DNA from: Pseudomonas sp. GV085
GTDB lineage: Bacteria; Pseudomonadota; Gammaproteobacteria; Pseudomonadales; Pseudomonadaceae
DNA length: 64,000 nt
Direction of reading: 5' to 3'
NCBI RefSeq assembly: GCF_003050925.1
Contig: NZ_QAOV01000005.1
Location: 186,001-250,000 of the forward strand
Part shown: positions 37,937-46,596 of the stretch, piece by piece
Layout of the letters: every line of letters begins with the position of its first letter
Position numbering within the stretch: position 1 is the first letter of the stretch
Notes under the pieces: generated by a model
Databases searched by the model: none
The model's input: the letters and a program-made list of their open reading frames with translations, nothing else
What the model was told of the DNA's origin: nothing
Made by a program: the position numbers and the translations under genes

Positions 37937-39997
37937 TCACGCTTTGTCCACAGCCTGCGCCTTGGCTGCCGGTAAGGTGAAACCGGACACCGAGCGACGC
38001 AACTGACTGGCCATTTTCGCCAGGTTACCGATGCTCTCGGCCGTAGCAGTGGAGCCCGACGACGTCTGCGAGGTGATCTGCTGGATCACGTTCATCGTCA
38101 GGGAAATCTGACCGGCCGACGACGTCTGCTGTTGCGCCGCATTGGAAATGCTCTGGATCAGCGCCGCAAGCGTCTTGGACACGCCTTCGATTTCTTCCAG
38201 GGCCACACCTGCATCCTGCGCCAGACGGGCGCCGCGTACCACTTCGGTCGTCGTCTGCTCCATGGAGATGACCGCTTCGTTGGTGTCGGTCTGGATCGCC
38301 CGCACCAGGGTTTCGATCTGCCGGGTGGCAGCGGATGAGCGCTCGGCCAGGCGCTGCACTTCATCGGCGACCACGGCGAAACCGCGGCCGGCGTCACCGG
38401 CCATGGACGCCTGGATGGCCGCGTTGAGGGCAAGGATATTGGTCTGGTCGGCAATGTCATCGATCAGGCTGACAATGTCGCCGATTTCCTGGGACGACTC
38501 ACCCAGGCGCTTGATGCGTTTGGCGGTGTCCTGAATCTGCTCGCGAATGTTGTCCATGCCGTGGATGGTGTTGTGCACCACCTCATTGCCCTTGTTGGCG
38601 ATTTCCACCGAACGTTCGGCAACCGCCGAAGATTCAGCCGCGTTGGCCGACACCTGGTCGATGGACTCGGCCATGTCGTTGATCGCCATGGAGGCCTCGG
38701 AAATCTGCTGGGCCTGATGTTCCGAAGCCTGGGCCAGGTGCATGGCGGTGGCCTGGGTTTCCTGTACGGCGGCGGCGATCTGACCAGCGGTGAGGTTGAT
38801 GGTCGCGACCAGATCACGCAGTTGGTCGACGGAGTAATTGATCGAATCGGCGATGGTGCCGGTAAAGTCTTCGGTCACCGAGGCGGTCACCGTGAGGTCA
38901 CCGTCGGCCAGGTCTTCGATCTCGTCGAGCAAGCGCATGATCGCGTTCTGGTTACGCTCGTTTTTCTCGGCGGTTTCGTGCAACTGACGATTGGTTTCGC
39001 GCACCATCACCATGCCGATCAGGATGATCGAAGCCAGCGCCAGCAAGCCCAGCACATAACCGCCGATGGTGTCGGTGGTGCGCCCGCCGACCATGTTTTC
39101 GAACCCGCTGGCCAGGTGTGAGGCTTCGTCGAGCAGGGTTTGCGACAGGCTGAAAATGTTCGAGGCCGATTCGCGGACCTTGAACAGCTCTGGCGAGGTT
39201 TCGAGGATCTCGTCCACCGAACCCGACACGAATTCGAACAGCTCGGAGATTTCCGCGAGACGCGCACGGGCGTCGCGATCTTCGACCTGGCTGACCTTGA
39301 GCGCCGGGTCGCCCTGGAGCATGCCGTTGAGCACCTTGCCGAACTGCGTCGCGTCGCGTCCGAACGCGTCGGCGGCCTGCTGTGAGTTTTCGTCGCCGGC
39401 CAATACCGTGTTCACCGCGCCGAGGATGCGCTCGGCCAGCAGCGACTGACGCTGGGCCATGGCCACCTGGGCTGCCGGGGCGCCCCGTTGCAGCAGGATC
39501 TCGACGACTTTTTCGTACTCGACCTGCAACTGCGGCACGGTTTCGGCCAGGGTCGCGGCGACCTGATGCAGCGATAGTACGGTTTGCTCGCTGGAAAGAA
39601 TCGCATCAGTGTTTTTCAGCAGACGCTCCCAATCCTGTTGCACCGCGCGCATCTCCGGACGCACGGTAGCAGGGGCCGGTGGCAGGCCGGTGGCCGGGTC
39701 GCCTTTCTTCAGGTAACCCCAGCGCAGGGCAAAATCGTTGCGCGCATCGCTGAGCAACTTGAACGCGGCAGCCTTGCCGGCGGCGGCTTCGGTGGCGTTC
39801 TTGGCGATACGCTGGGACAGCACACGCAGCTCGCCCGCGTGGCCGATGTACTGTTTGTCGTAGGTAGCCTGGGTGTTGAGGTACGCGAAGTTGGCGAACA
39901 GCAGCATGATGAAGACGATCAGCGCGATGAACAGCACGATAATCTGCGACCGGCTGCGCGACCCTTCCATTGGCTTGCCTGCTTTTGCTTTTATCAT
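37937..39997 (-). CDS. pilJ: Type IV pilus methyl-accepting chemotaxis receptor PilJ
   Basis: A 686-residue chemoreceptor: N-terminal transmembrane helix (residues 16-36), a periplasmic PilJ sensing region, a second helix near 315-335, HAMP, and the signalling hairpin tip [20 protein letters not shown] with [18 protein letters not shown]. It feeds ChpA through PilI. The start ATG at 39997 lies four bases after GAGGA; twelve further upstream codons are open but run towards the REPIN. A class A REPIN separates it from pilI in the same operon. Confidence 0.96.
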   Translation of the reverse strand: MIKAKAGKPMEGSRSRSQIIVLFIALIVFIMLLFANFAYLNTQATYDKQYIGHAGELRVLSQRIAKNATEAAAGKAAAFKLLSDARNDFALRWGYLKKGDPATGLPPAPATVRPEMRAVQQDWERLLKNTDAILSSEQTVLSLHQVAATLAETVPQLQVEYEKVVEILLQRGAPAAQVAMAQRQSLLAERILGAVNTVLAGDENSQQAADAFGRDATQFGKVLNGMLQGDPALKVSQVEDRDARARLAEISELFEFVSGSVDEILETSPELFKVRESASNIFSLSQTLLDEASHLASGFENMVGGRTTDTIGGYVLGLLALASIILIGMVMVRETNRQLHETAEKNERNQNAIMRLLDEIEDLADGDLTVTASVTEDFTGTIADSINYSVDQLRDLVATINLTAGQIAAAVQETQATAMHLAQASEHQAQQISEASMAINDMAESIDQVSANAAESSAVAERSVEIANKGNEVVHNTIHGMDNIREQIQDTAKRIKRLGESSQEIGDIVSLIDDIADQTNILALNAAIQASMAGDAGRGFAVVADEVQRLAERSSAATRQIETLVRAIQTDTNEAVISMEQTTTEVVRGARLAQDAGVALEEIEGVSKTLAALIQSISNAAQQQTSSAGQISLTMNVIQQITSQTSSGSTATAESIGNLAKMASQLRRSVSGFTLPAAKAQAVDKA

Positions 39998-40044
39998 CGG
40001 TCCTCGCCTGTTAACCAACACCCTGTAAAGCATACCAAGCCCCT

Positions 40045-40133
40045 TGTGGGAGCGAGCCTGCTCGCGATTCAGGCGCCGCGGTGTTTCAGGAATACCGCGT
40101 TATCGTTCAATCGCGAGCAGGCTCGCTCCCACA
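40045..40133. repeat. REPIN (class A) between pilI and pilJ
   Basis: Arms TGTGGGAGCGAGCCTGCTCG and its inverse with a 45-bp spacer, inside an operon. The arm has TGTGGGAGC in place of the usual TGTAGGAGC. Confidence 0.9.
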
Positions 40134-40151
40134 GGGTTCTCTGTTGCCCGG

Positions 40152-40691
40152 TTACACCGCCACATGCATGAAGCTTTGGGACTGCGTCAACGCAAACGGG
40201 CTGAACACCTGCCAGCACTGCTCGCGCTGAAACCGGCCTTTGACAAACGCCGCCATCGGCCCCTTCAACTCCTCTGCCGGCACCGGTTCCAGGCTGTCCT
40301 GGGCAAAGTGCTGGAGGCCGAAGACTTCGTCGACCAACAACCCGGCAAACACCTCGTCATGTTCCACCACCAACACCCGCCGCTGCCCGCGCATCGCCGA
40401 AAGCTCATGCCCGAAGAAGCCGCACAGATCCATGACCGGCAGCAAACGCCCGCGCAGGTTGGCAACCCCCTTGACCCAGGGTTTGACCCCCGGTAGCTGA
40501 GTGAAACGCGGTTCGTGCAGGACTTCGCTGACTTCGCTCATGGGCGCGACATACCAGTGCTCGCCCAGGCGAAATCCGATGCCGCTCCAGCTGTCCCGCC
40601 GGGGTGGCTGGGACGGCAAGTCCGCCGCCAGCAATCGACAGCGCCGGTCGATTTGCAGCAGCAGTTCAAAAGCCGTCAGCGACTCGTTCAT
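40152..40691 (-). CDS. pilI: CheW-like adaptor PilI
   Basis: A 179-residue CheW-domain protein (WSGIGFRLGEHWYVAPMSEV, PWVKGVANLRGRLLPVMDLC) that couples PilJ to ChpA. It lies 10 bp after pilH on the same strand. Length and gene order agree with PilI. Confidence 0.95.
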   Translation of the reverse strand: MNESLTAFELLLQIDRRCRLLAADLPSQPPRRDSWSGIGFRLGEHWYVAPMSEVSEVLHEPRFTQLPGVKPWVKGVANLRGRLLPVMDLCGFFGHELSAMRGQRRVLVVEHDEVFAGLLVDEVFGLQHFAQDSLEPVPAEELKGPMAAFVKGRFQREQCWQVFSPFALTQSQSFMHVAV

Positions 40692-40701
40692 GACCTGATG
40701 A

Positions 40702-41067
40702 TCAACCGGCCAGCACGTTGTTCAGGGTTTTGATCAGGGTCTCTTCATCGACCGGTTTGGTCAGGTAATCCTTGGCGCCCTGGCGCGTGCCCCAGACCTT
40801 GTCGGTTTCCTGGTCCTTGGTGGTGATGATGATCACCGGGATGTGTCCGGTTTCCGGGTCCTTGGTCAGCTGGCGGGTCGCCTGGAAGCCGTTGAGGCCG
40901 GGCATGACAATGTCCATCAGCACCGCGTCGGGCTTTTCCTGGCGGGCCAGGGCCACACCGTCGGCGCCGTTTTCGGCTTTCAACACTTCATGACCGTGCT
41001 TTTCCAGCATGCCGGTCAGTTTGTACATTTCGGTCGGCGAATCATCGACGATCAGAATACGTGCCAT
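40702..41067 (-). CDS. pilH: Response regulator PilH
   Basis: A 121-residue single-domain receiver: ILIVDDSPTEMYKLTGMLEK at the N-terminus, phosphorylation Asp in DAVLMDIVMPGLNG, and the conserved Lys in DYLTKPVDEE. It has no output domain, like CheY. PilH acts with PilG downstream of ChpA. The start ATG at 41067 gives the family N-terminus MARILIVDDS; eight further upstream codons are open. Confidence 0.96.
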   Translation of the reverse strand: MARILIVDDSPTEMYKLTGMLEKHGHEVLKAENGADGVALARQEKPDAVLMDIVMPGLNGFQATRQLTKDPETGHIPVIIITTKDQETDKVWGTRQGAKDYLTKPVDEETLIKTLNNVLAG

Positions 41068-41124
41068 GGTCTTCCCCATTCTTGTCGACACCGGGCCCGA
41101 TGGCCGAGCGTCACTGTGCGTGTC

Positions 41125-41529
41125 CTACTGCGGCAAAACGGCGGCAAAACCAGGTACATGGGCCTGGATCGCATCAAGCAATTCTTCCTTGCTGAAAGGC
41201 TTGGTCAAAAACTGGTCAGAGCCGACGATGCGCCCCTTGGCCTTGTCGAACAGCCCGTCCTTGGACGACAGCATAATCACCGGCGTGGACTTGAACGCGC
41301 TGTTGTTCTTGATCAGGGCGCAGGTCTGGTAGCCATCCAGGCGCGGCATCATGATGTCGACAAAGATGATACTGGGGTGGTTGTCGGCAATCTTGGCCAG
41401 GGCATCGAAGCCGTCGATGGCCGTGATGACCTCACAACCCACGTTCTTGAGCAACGTTTCGGCGGTGCGACGAATCGTCTTCGAATCGTCGATCACCATG
41501 ACCTTCAAGGCGCTGGGGTACCGTTCCAT
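41125..41529 (-). CDS. pilG: Response regulator PilG
   Basis: A 134-residue CheY-like receiver: LKVMVIDDSKTIRRTAETLL, phospho-Asp in IIFVDIMMPRLDGYQT, and Lys in QFLTKPFSKEEL. First gene of the chemosensory operon; PilG promotes pilus extension and cAMP signalling in P. aeruginosa. I start at the ATG at 41529 (MERYPSALKVMVID), close to the known PilG length; the open frame continues 29 codons upstream without family support. Confidence 0.95.
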   Translation of the reverse strand: MERYPSALKVMVIDDSKTIRRTAETLLKNVGCEVITAIDGFDALAKIADNHPSIIFVDIMMPRLDGYQTCALIKNNSAFKSTPVIMLSSKDGLFDKAKGRIVGSDQFLTKPFSKEELLDAIQAHVPGFAAVLPQ

Positions 41530-41873
41530 AAAATGCTCTACCGTCGCCTTTGCGAAACAAATTGTCCGTTTGCCGGTTAACGCGGCTCGAAACCCTTGAT
41601 GTTCAAGGGCCGGCACGACATGGCAGTCTTTTTAGCACAGTCTCCAAAACCAATCTATCGGCCGACCTGCAAGGTGGTTTTTCCTTGACCGGGAACACAC
41701 TCAGCGCCACTCTGACGCCACTTTTATACGGCTCTTTGTAGGAGCGAGCCTGCTCGCGATGATCGCTAACGATGACGCGTGCAGGCTGGATGAACGCGGT
41801 GTTCTGACATCCATCGCGAGCAGGCTCGCTCCTACAGATCGGCACAAGCCCCCAAAATTTCGAGGAAAACCCA
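41530..41873. other. Divergent intergenic region pilG / gshB
   Basis: This 344-bp gap holds the promoters of the pilG operon (minus) and gshB (plus) and a class A REPIN. No gene or confident promoter box is seen in the pilG-proximal part; a TGGCAG...TTTAGCA stretch near 41621 has the wrong spacing for a sigma-54 site. Confidence 0.5.
41737..41836. repeat. REPIN (class A)
   Basis: Arms TGTAGGAGCGAGCCTGCTCG and its inverse surround a 53-bp spacer. It ends about 35 bp before the gshB start codon. Confidence 0.92.
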
Positions 41874-42827
41874 ATGAGCGTTCGCGTCGGGATTGTCATG
41901 GACCCTATCGCCAGCATTTCCTATAAAAAGGATAGCTCGCTGGCCATGCTGCTGGCCGCGCAGAAGCGTGGCTGGGAGCTGTTCTACATGGAACAGCGCG
42001 ACCTGTATCAGGGCGAAGGCCAGGCGCGGGCGCGGATGCGTCCGCTGCAGGTGTTCGCCAACCCGGAAAAATGGTTCGAACTGGGCGCTGAAAGCGACGC
42101 GCTGCTGAGCGACCTGGACGTGATCCTGATGCGCAAGGATCCGCCGTTCGACATGGAGTTCGTCTACTCCACTTATCTGCTGGAACAAGCCGAGCGCGCC
42201 GGGGTGCTGGTGGTCAACAAGCCGCAAAGCCTGCGCGACTGCAACGAAAAGCTGTTCGCCACACTGTTCCCGCAATGCACGCCGCCGACCATCGTCAGCC
42301 GTCGCCCGGACGTCCTGCGCGAATTCGCCGACCACCATGGCGATGTGATCCTGAAGCCGCTGGACGGCATGGGCGGTTCTTCGATATTCCGCCACACCGC
42401 CGGCCACCCGAACCTGTCGGTGATCCTCGAAACACTGACCTTGCATGGCCAGCAGCAAATCATGATCCAGGGCTACTTGCCGGCCATCGTCGATGGCGAC
42501 AAGCGCATCCTGATGATCGATGGCGAGCCGGTGGATTATTGCCTGGCGCGGATTCCGGCCCTGGGCGAAACCCGTGGCAACCTCGCCGCCGGCGGCCGTG
42601 GCGAAGCCCGCCCGCTGACCGACAAAGACCGCTGGATCGCCGCGCAAGTCGGCCCGACCCTGCGTGAAAAAGGCCTGTTGTTCGTTGGCCTGGACGTGAT
42701 CGGCGAGCACCTGACCGAGATCAACGTCACCAGCCCGACCTGCATTCGCGAGATTGATAATGCGTTTGGTACCGACATCGGCGGCTTGCTGATGGATGCC
42801 ATCGATCAGAAGCTCAAGGCACGTTGA
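41874..42827 (+). CDS. gshB: Glutathione synthetase
   Basis: GshB joins gamma-glutamylcysteine and glycine using ATP. The 317-residue ATP-grasp protein shows VRVGIVMDPIASISYKKDSS at the N-terminus, then DPPFDMEFVYSTYLLE, VILKPLDGMGGSSIF and GNLAAGGRGEARPLTDKD, the conserved loops of the family. Start ATG at 41874 after CGAGGA. It precedes a TonB-like gene and is divergent from pilG, as elsewhere in Pseudomonas. Confidence 0.97.
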   Translation: MSVRVGIVMDPIASISYKKDSSLAMLLAAQKRGWELFYMEQRDLYQGEGQARARMRPLQVFANPEKWFELGAESDALLSDLDVILMRKDPPFDMEFVYSTYLLEQAERAGVLVVNKPQSLRDCNEKLFATLFPQCTPPTIVSRRPDVLREFADHHGDVILKPLDGMGGSSIFRHTAGHPNLSVILETLTLHGQQQIMIQGYLPAIVDGDKRILMIDGEPVDYCLARIPALGETRGNLAAGGRGEARPLTDKDRWIAAQVGPTLREKGLLFVGLDVIGEHLTEINVTSPTCIREIDNAFGTDIGGLLMDAIDQKLKAR

Positions 42828-42891
42828 TTAGCCAAACCAACATTGCGTTATCATGCGCGGCCTGTGAAAACGCGATGTTGGTTTCCTTGTC

Positions 42892-43791
42892 ATGACCCTC
42901 CCGTCCGATCTGCCTGTCGAACTCGCCCACCGTGGCGTGCGCCCGGCCGATCGCCTCGGTTTTACCCTGTTTCTGGCGGCGCTGATCCACCTTGCCTTGC
43001 TGTTGGGTGTCGGGTTTGCAGTGGTCGAACCCAAGCAGATCAGTAAAACCCTGGAAATCACCCTCGCCACCTTCAAAAGCGAAAAGAAGCCTGAAAAAGC
43101 CGACTTCCTCGCCCAGGAGAATCAGCAAGGCAGCGGCACCCTGGATAAAAAGGCGATTCCCAAGACCACCGAGGTCGCGCCGTTCCAGGACAACAAGGTG
43201 CAAAAGGTCACGCCACCGCCGGCCGCCAAGCCTGAAACGCAGGAAGCCCCGCCCAAGGCTGCCGTGACCACCGTGGCACCGAAACCGAAAAAAGCCCCCG
43301 CCAAGACCGAGGAGCCCAAGACCCAGGTCAAATCCCAGGTCCAGGCACCGACGTTCGACAGCGAGCAGCTGTCCAGCGACATCGCCAGCCTGGAAGCGGA
43401 ACTGGCCGCCGAGCAACAGCTGTACGCCAAGCGCCCGCGCATTCACCGCTTGAGCGCGGCCTCGACCATGCGCGACAAGGGCGCCTGGTACAAGGACGAA
43501 TGGCGCAAGAAAGTCGAGCGCATCGGCAACCTCAATTACCCCGACGAAGCGCGGCGCAAACAGATCTACGGCAACTTGCGCTTGATGGTGTCGATCAATC
43601 GCGACGGTTCGCTGTATGAAGTGCTGGTGCTGGAATCCTCAGGCCAGCCGCTGCTGGACCAGGCGGCGCAGCGGATCGTGCGGCTGGCGGCACCGTTTGC
43701 ACCGTTTACCGGGGATCTGTCGGATGTTGACCGGCTGGAGATCATCCGCACCTGGAAGTTTGCCCGCGGGGATCGACTCTCCAGTAATTGA
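42892..43791 (+). CDS. TonB-like energy transducer
   Basis: A 299-residue protein with the TonB layout: one N-terminal membrane anchor (LGFTLFLAALIHLALLLGV, about residues 23-42), a Pro/Lys/Ala-rich periplasmic spacer, and a C-terminal TonB domain. The C-terminal domain shows NLNYPDEARRKQIYGNLRL and VSINRDGSLYEVLVLESSG. No exbB/exbD is adjacent. In P. aeruginosa the gene at this position (tonB3) is linked to twitching motility rather than iron uptake, which fits the neighbouring pil genes. It follows gshB by 64 bp. Confidence 0.87.
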   Translation: MTLPSDLPVELAHRGVRPADRLGFTLFLAALIHLALLLGVGFAVVEPKQISKTLEITLATFKSEKKPEKADFLAQENQQGSGTLDKKAIPKTTEVAPFQDNKVQKVTPPPAAKPETQEAPPKAAVTTVAPKPKKAPAKTEEPKTQVKSQVQAPTFDSEQLSSDIASLEAELAAEQQLYAKRPRIHRLSAASTMRDKGAWYKDEWRKKVERIGNLNYPDEARRKQIYGNLRLMVSINRDGSLYEVLVLESSGQPLLDQAAQRIVRLAAPFAPFTGDLSDVDRLEIIRTWKFARGDRLSSN

Positions 43792-43804
43792 CCACACGCC
43801 CCAC

Positions 43805-43906
43805 CTGTAGGAGCGAGCTTGCTCGCGATGGTCGTCAAGGATAACGCTGCCAGGTTGACACCCCACGGTGCTCTCAGGTTTATCGCGAGCAAGCTCGCTC
43901 CTACAG
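43805..43906. repeat. REPIN (class A)
   Basis: Arms CTGTAGGAGCGAGCTTGCTC and its inverse. The spacer GGTCGTCAAGGATAACGCTG and GCTCTCAGGTTTATCGCGAG matches the REPIN at 12707. It sits between the TonB-like gene and yqgE. Confidence 0.92.
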
Positions 43907-43971
43907 ATTTGCGCTATTTCCTGTGCATCCCCAGCTTGTCAGTTCGCCCCTCGAACGCCACACTAGCGTTC

Positions 43972-44544
43972 ATGAAAAACGTCAGCCCCAGCTACCTCAA
44001 GCATCAATTCCTGATCGCCATGCCGCACATGGCCGACCCGAACTTTGCGCACACCTTGACCTACATCGTCGAGCACACGGCCAATGGCGCCATGGGGCTG
44101 GTGATCAACCGTCCGCAAGAGTTGAGCCTGGCCGATATCCTTGAGCAATTGCGCCCGGATATCGAACCGCCAGCGCTCTGCCAGCATGTGCCGATCTTTA
44201 TCGGCGGCCCGGTGCAGACAGATCGCGGCTTCGTCCTTCACCCCAAGGGGCTGAGCTTCCAGGCAACCGTTGATCTGGAAGACGAATTATCCCTGTCGAC
44301 CACCCAGGACATACTGTTCGCCATCGCTGACGGCGTCGGCCCGGCAAAAAGCCTGATTGCCCTCGGCTATGCCGGTTGGGAAGCCGGGCAGCTGGAGGCC
44401 GAACTGGCGCAGAACGCCTGGCTGACCTGCCCGTTTGACGCCGACATCCTGTTCAACACCAGCAGCGAACTGCGCCTGGAGGCGGCGGCCAAGCACCTGG
44501 GCATCAACCTCAGCCTGCTGACCAGTCAGGCGGGGCACGCCTGA
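43972..44544 (+). CDS. YqgE/AlgH family protein
   Basis: This 190-residue protein has the YqgE/AlgH signatures HQFLIAMPHMADPNF, VEHTANGAMGLVINRP, PIFIGGPVQTDRGFVLH and ALGYAGWEAGQLEAEL. Family function is unclear; AlgH was once linked to alginate regulation. I choose the ATG at 43972. The frame stays open upstream into the REPIN to 43819, but that extension is repeat-derived. Its stop overlaps the ruvX start (TGATG). Confidence 0.93.
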   Translation: MKNVSPSYLKHQFLIAMPHMADPNFAHTLTYIVEHTANGAMGLVINRPQELSLADILEQLRPDIEPPALCQHVPIFIGGPVQTDRGFVLHPKGLSFQATVDLEDELSLSTTQDILFAIADGVGPAKSLIALGYAGWEAGQLEAELAQNAWLTCPFDADILFNTSSELRLEAAAKHLGINLSLLTSQAGHA

Positions 44545-44981
44545 TGGCCCTGCGGCTGATTCTCGGATTCGACTACGGCACCAAACAGATCGGCGTTGCG
44601 GTCGGCCAGGTGGTGACCGGCCAGGCCCGCGAGCTGTGCACCCTGAAAGCGCAGAACGGCATTCCTGACTGGAACCAGGTCGAAGCCCTCATCAAAGAGT
44701 GGAAACCCGATGCCGTGGTGGTCGGCCTGCCGTTGAATATGGACGGCACCCCCAGTGACATGTGCGCCCGCGCGGAAAAGTTCGCCCGGCGCCTGAACGG
44801 CCGCTTCAACCTGCCCTTTTATACCCACGATGAACGCCTGACCACCTTTGAGGCCAAGGGCGAACGCCTGGCCCGGGGCGGCCAGAAAGGCAGTTACCGC
44901 GACAACCCGGTCGATGCCATCGCCGCCGCCCTGCTGCTGCAAGGCTGGCTCGACGAAAATGGCGCACTGTTCGAGTCCTGA
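44544..44981 (+). CDS. Putative pre-16S rRNA nuclease YqgF/RuvX
   Basis: A 145-residue RNase H-fold protein: [16 protein letters not shown] at the N-terminus with the first catalytic Asp, [16 protein letters not shown], and [13 protein letters not shown] with the later acidic residues. YqgF trims the 5' end of 16S rRNA; the older name RuvX refers to its Holliday-resolvase-like fold. Overlaps yqgE by one base, a pairing conserved across gamma-proteobacteria. Confidence 0.94.
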   Translation: MALRLILGFDYGTKQIGVAVGQVVTGQARELCTLKAQNGIPDWNQVEALIKEWKPDAVVVGLPLNMDGTPSDMCARAEKFARRLNGRFNLPFYTHDERLTTFEAKGERLARGGQKGSYRDNPVDAIAAALLLQGWLDENGALFES

Positions 44982-45013
44982 AGAGCCGTTGTGCGTCTCC
45001 ATTAGCTACAACC

Positions 45014-45041
45014 CGAGCCATTTTGCGCACAAGCTGGCTCG
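45014..45041 (+). promoter_or_regulatory. Stem-loop before pyrR
   Basis: A 7-bp inverted repeat (CGAGCCA/TGGCTCG) with a 14-base loop lies just upstream of the AAGGAG site of pyrR. It could affect pyrR initiation, but it has no T-run and no recognised attenuator layout. Confidence 0.3.
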
Positions 45042-45060
45042 AACCCAAGAAGGAGCAACC

Positions 45061-45564
45061 ATGAGCCTGCCCAATCCCGCCGAACTGGTCAGCCAGATGG
45101 CAACCCGACTTGACGCTTATCTGGCCAAACGAGGCATCAGCGACCCGCGTTTCATTGGCATCCGTACCGGCGGCGTCTGGGTGGCCCAGGCCCTGCTCAA
45201 GGAACTGGGCAGCCATGAGCCCCTCGGCACTCTCGACGTGTCCTTCTACCGCGACGATTTCAGCCAGAGCGGCCTGCACCCGCAGGTTCGCCCTTCGGCG
45301 CTGCCGTTCGAGATCGAAGGCCAGCACCTGGTGCTGATCGACGACGTGCTGATGAGCGGCCGGACCATCCGCGCCGCCATGAACGAACTGTTCGACTACG
45401 GCCGCCCGGCCAGCGTGACGCTGGTGTGCCTGCTGGATCTGGACGCCGGCGAGCTGCCAATCCGCCCGAACGTGGTGGGCGCGACCCTGTCCCTGGCGGC
45501 CCACGAACGGGTGAAGCTGTCTGGCCCGGAGCTCGCGCTCGAACTGCAAGACCTCGCCCTTTAA
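45061..45564 (+). CDS. pyrR: Bifunctional pyrimidine regulator PyrR / uracil phosphoribosyltransferase
   Basis: A 167-residue PRTase-fold protein with [15 protein letters not shown] and the PRPP-binding motif [20 protein letters not shown]. PyrR senses UMP/PRPP and regulates pyr genes; in Pseudomonas it controls the downstream pyrBC'. The start ATG at 45061 follows AAGGAG. It is 27 bp before pyrB in one transcription unit. Confidence 0.95.
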   Translation: MSLPNPAELVSQMATRLDAYLAKRGISDPRFIGIRTGGVWVAQALLKELGSHEPLGTLDVSFYRDDFSQSGLHPQVRPSALPFEIEGQHLVLIDDVLMSGRTIRAAMNELFDYGRPASVTLVCLLDLDAGELPIRPNVVGATLSLAAHERVKLSGPELALELQDLAL

Positions 45565-45591
45565 TTTGCCCTATTGAGAGTCCCCCTCGCG

Positions 45592-46596
45592 ATGACGCCT
45601 CTAGAAACCAAGCGCCCGCTGCAGCTCAATGATCAGGGCCAGCTGCGCCATTTCCTCTCGCTCGACGGTTTGCGCCGCGAGCTGTTGACGGAAATCCTCG
45701 ACACCGCCGACTCCTTCCTCGAAGTCGGCGCCCGGGCCGTGAAGAAAGTCCCGTTGCTGCGCGGCAAGACCGTGTGCAACGTGTTCTTCGAGAACTCGAC
45801 CCGTACCCGCACCACCTTCGAACTGGCGGCCCAGCGGCTCTCGGCGGACGTGATCACCCTCAACGTGTCCACGTCGTCGGCGAGCAAGGGCGAAACCCTG
45901 CTCGACACCCTGCGTAACCTGGAAGCCATGGCCGCCGACATGTTCGTCGTGCGCCACGGTGATTCCGGTGCCGCTCACTTCATCGCCGAGCATGTTTGCC
46001 CACAGGTGGCGATCATCAACGGCGGCGACGGCCGTCACGCGCACCCGACTCAGGGCATGCTCGACATGCTCACTATTCGTCGGCACAAGGGCGGCTTCGA
46101 AAACCTTTCGGTAGCTATCGTCGGCGACATCCTGCACTCGCGGGTCGCACGCTCGAACATGCTGGCGCTGAAAACCCTCGGTTGCCCGGACATCCGCGTG
46201 ATCGCACCGAAAACCCTGCTGCCGATCGGCATCGAGCAATACGGCGTGAAGGTCTACACCGACATGACCGAAGGCCTGAAAGATGTCGACGTAGTGATCA
46301 TGTTGCGCCTGCAGCGTGAACGCATGACCGGCGGCCTGCTGCCGAGCGAAGGCGAGTTCTACCGCCTGTTCGGCCTGACCACCGCGCGCCTGGCCGGCGC
46401 CAAGCCCGATGCCATCGTGATGCACCCGGGGCCGATCAACCGTGGCGTGGAAATCGAGTCGGCGGTGGCCGACGGCCCGCACTCGGTGATCCTCAACCAG
46501 GTGACCTATGGCATCGCAATTCGTATGGCCGTGTTGTCCATGGCCATGAGCGGGCAAACAGCCCAGCGCCAATTCGAGCAGGAGAACGCCCAGTGA
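45592..46596 (+). CDS. pyrB: Aspartate carbamoyltransferase catalytic chain
   Basis: PyrB condenses carbamoyl phosphate and aspartate. The 334-residue protein has the carbamoyl-phosphate site [15 protein letters not shown], the aspartate-side segments [12 protein letters not shown] and [11 protein letters not shown], and an N-terminal extension ([16 protein letters not shown]) typical of Pseudomonas ATCase, which forms a dodecamer with PyrC'. Start ATG at 45592; there is no regulatory pyrI. Overlaps pyrC' by four bases. Confidence 0.97.
   Translation: MTPLETKRPLQLNDQGQLRHFLSLDGLRRELLTEILDTADSFLEVGARAVKKVPLLRGKTVCNVFFENSTRTRTTFELAAQRLSADVITLNVSTSSASKGETLLDTLRNLEAMAADMFVVRHGDSGAAHFIAEHVCPQVAIINGGDGRHAHPTQGMLDMLTIRRHKGGFENLSVAIVGDILHSRVARSNMLALKTLGCPDIRVIAPKTLLPIGIEQYGVKVYTDMTEGLKDVDVVIMLRLQRERMTGGLLPSEGEFYRLFGLTTARLAGAKPDAIVMHPGPINRGVEIESAVADGPHSVILNQVTYGIAIRMAVLSMAMSGQTAQRQFEQENAQ

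Noticed and set aside
41615..41640. Sigma-54-like TGGCAG...TTTAGCA upstream of pilG
   Set aside because: The GG-GC spacing is 13 rather than 12 bases and it points towards gshB, not pilG.
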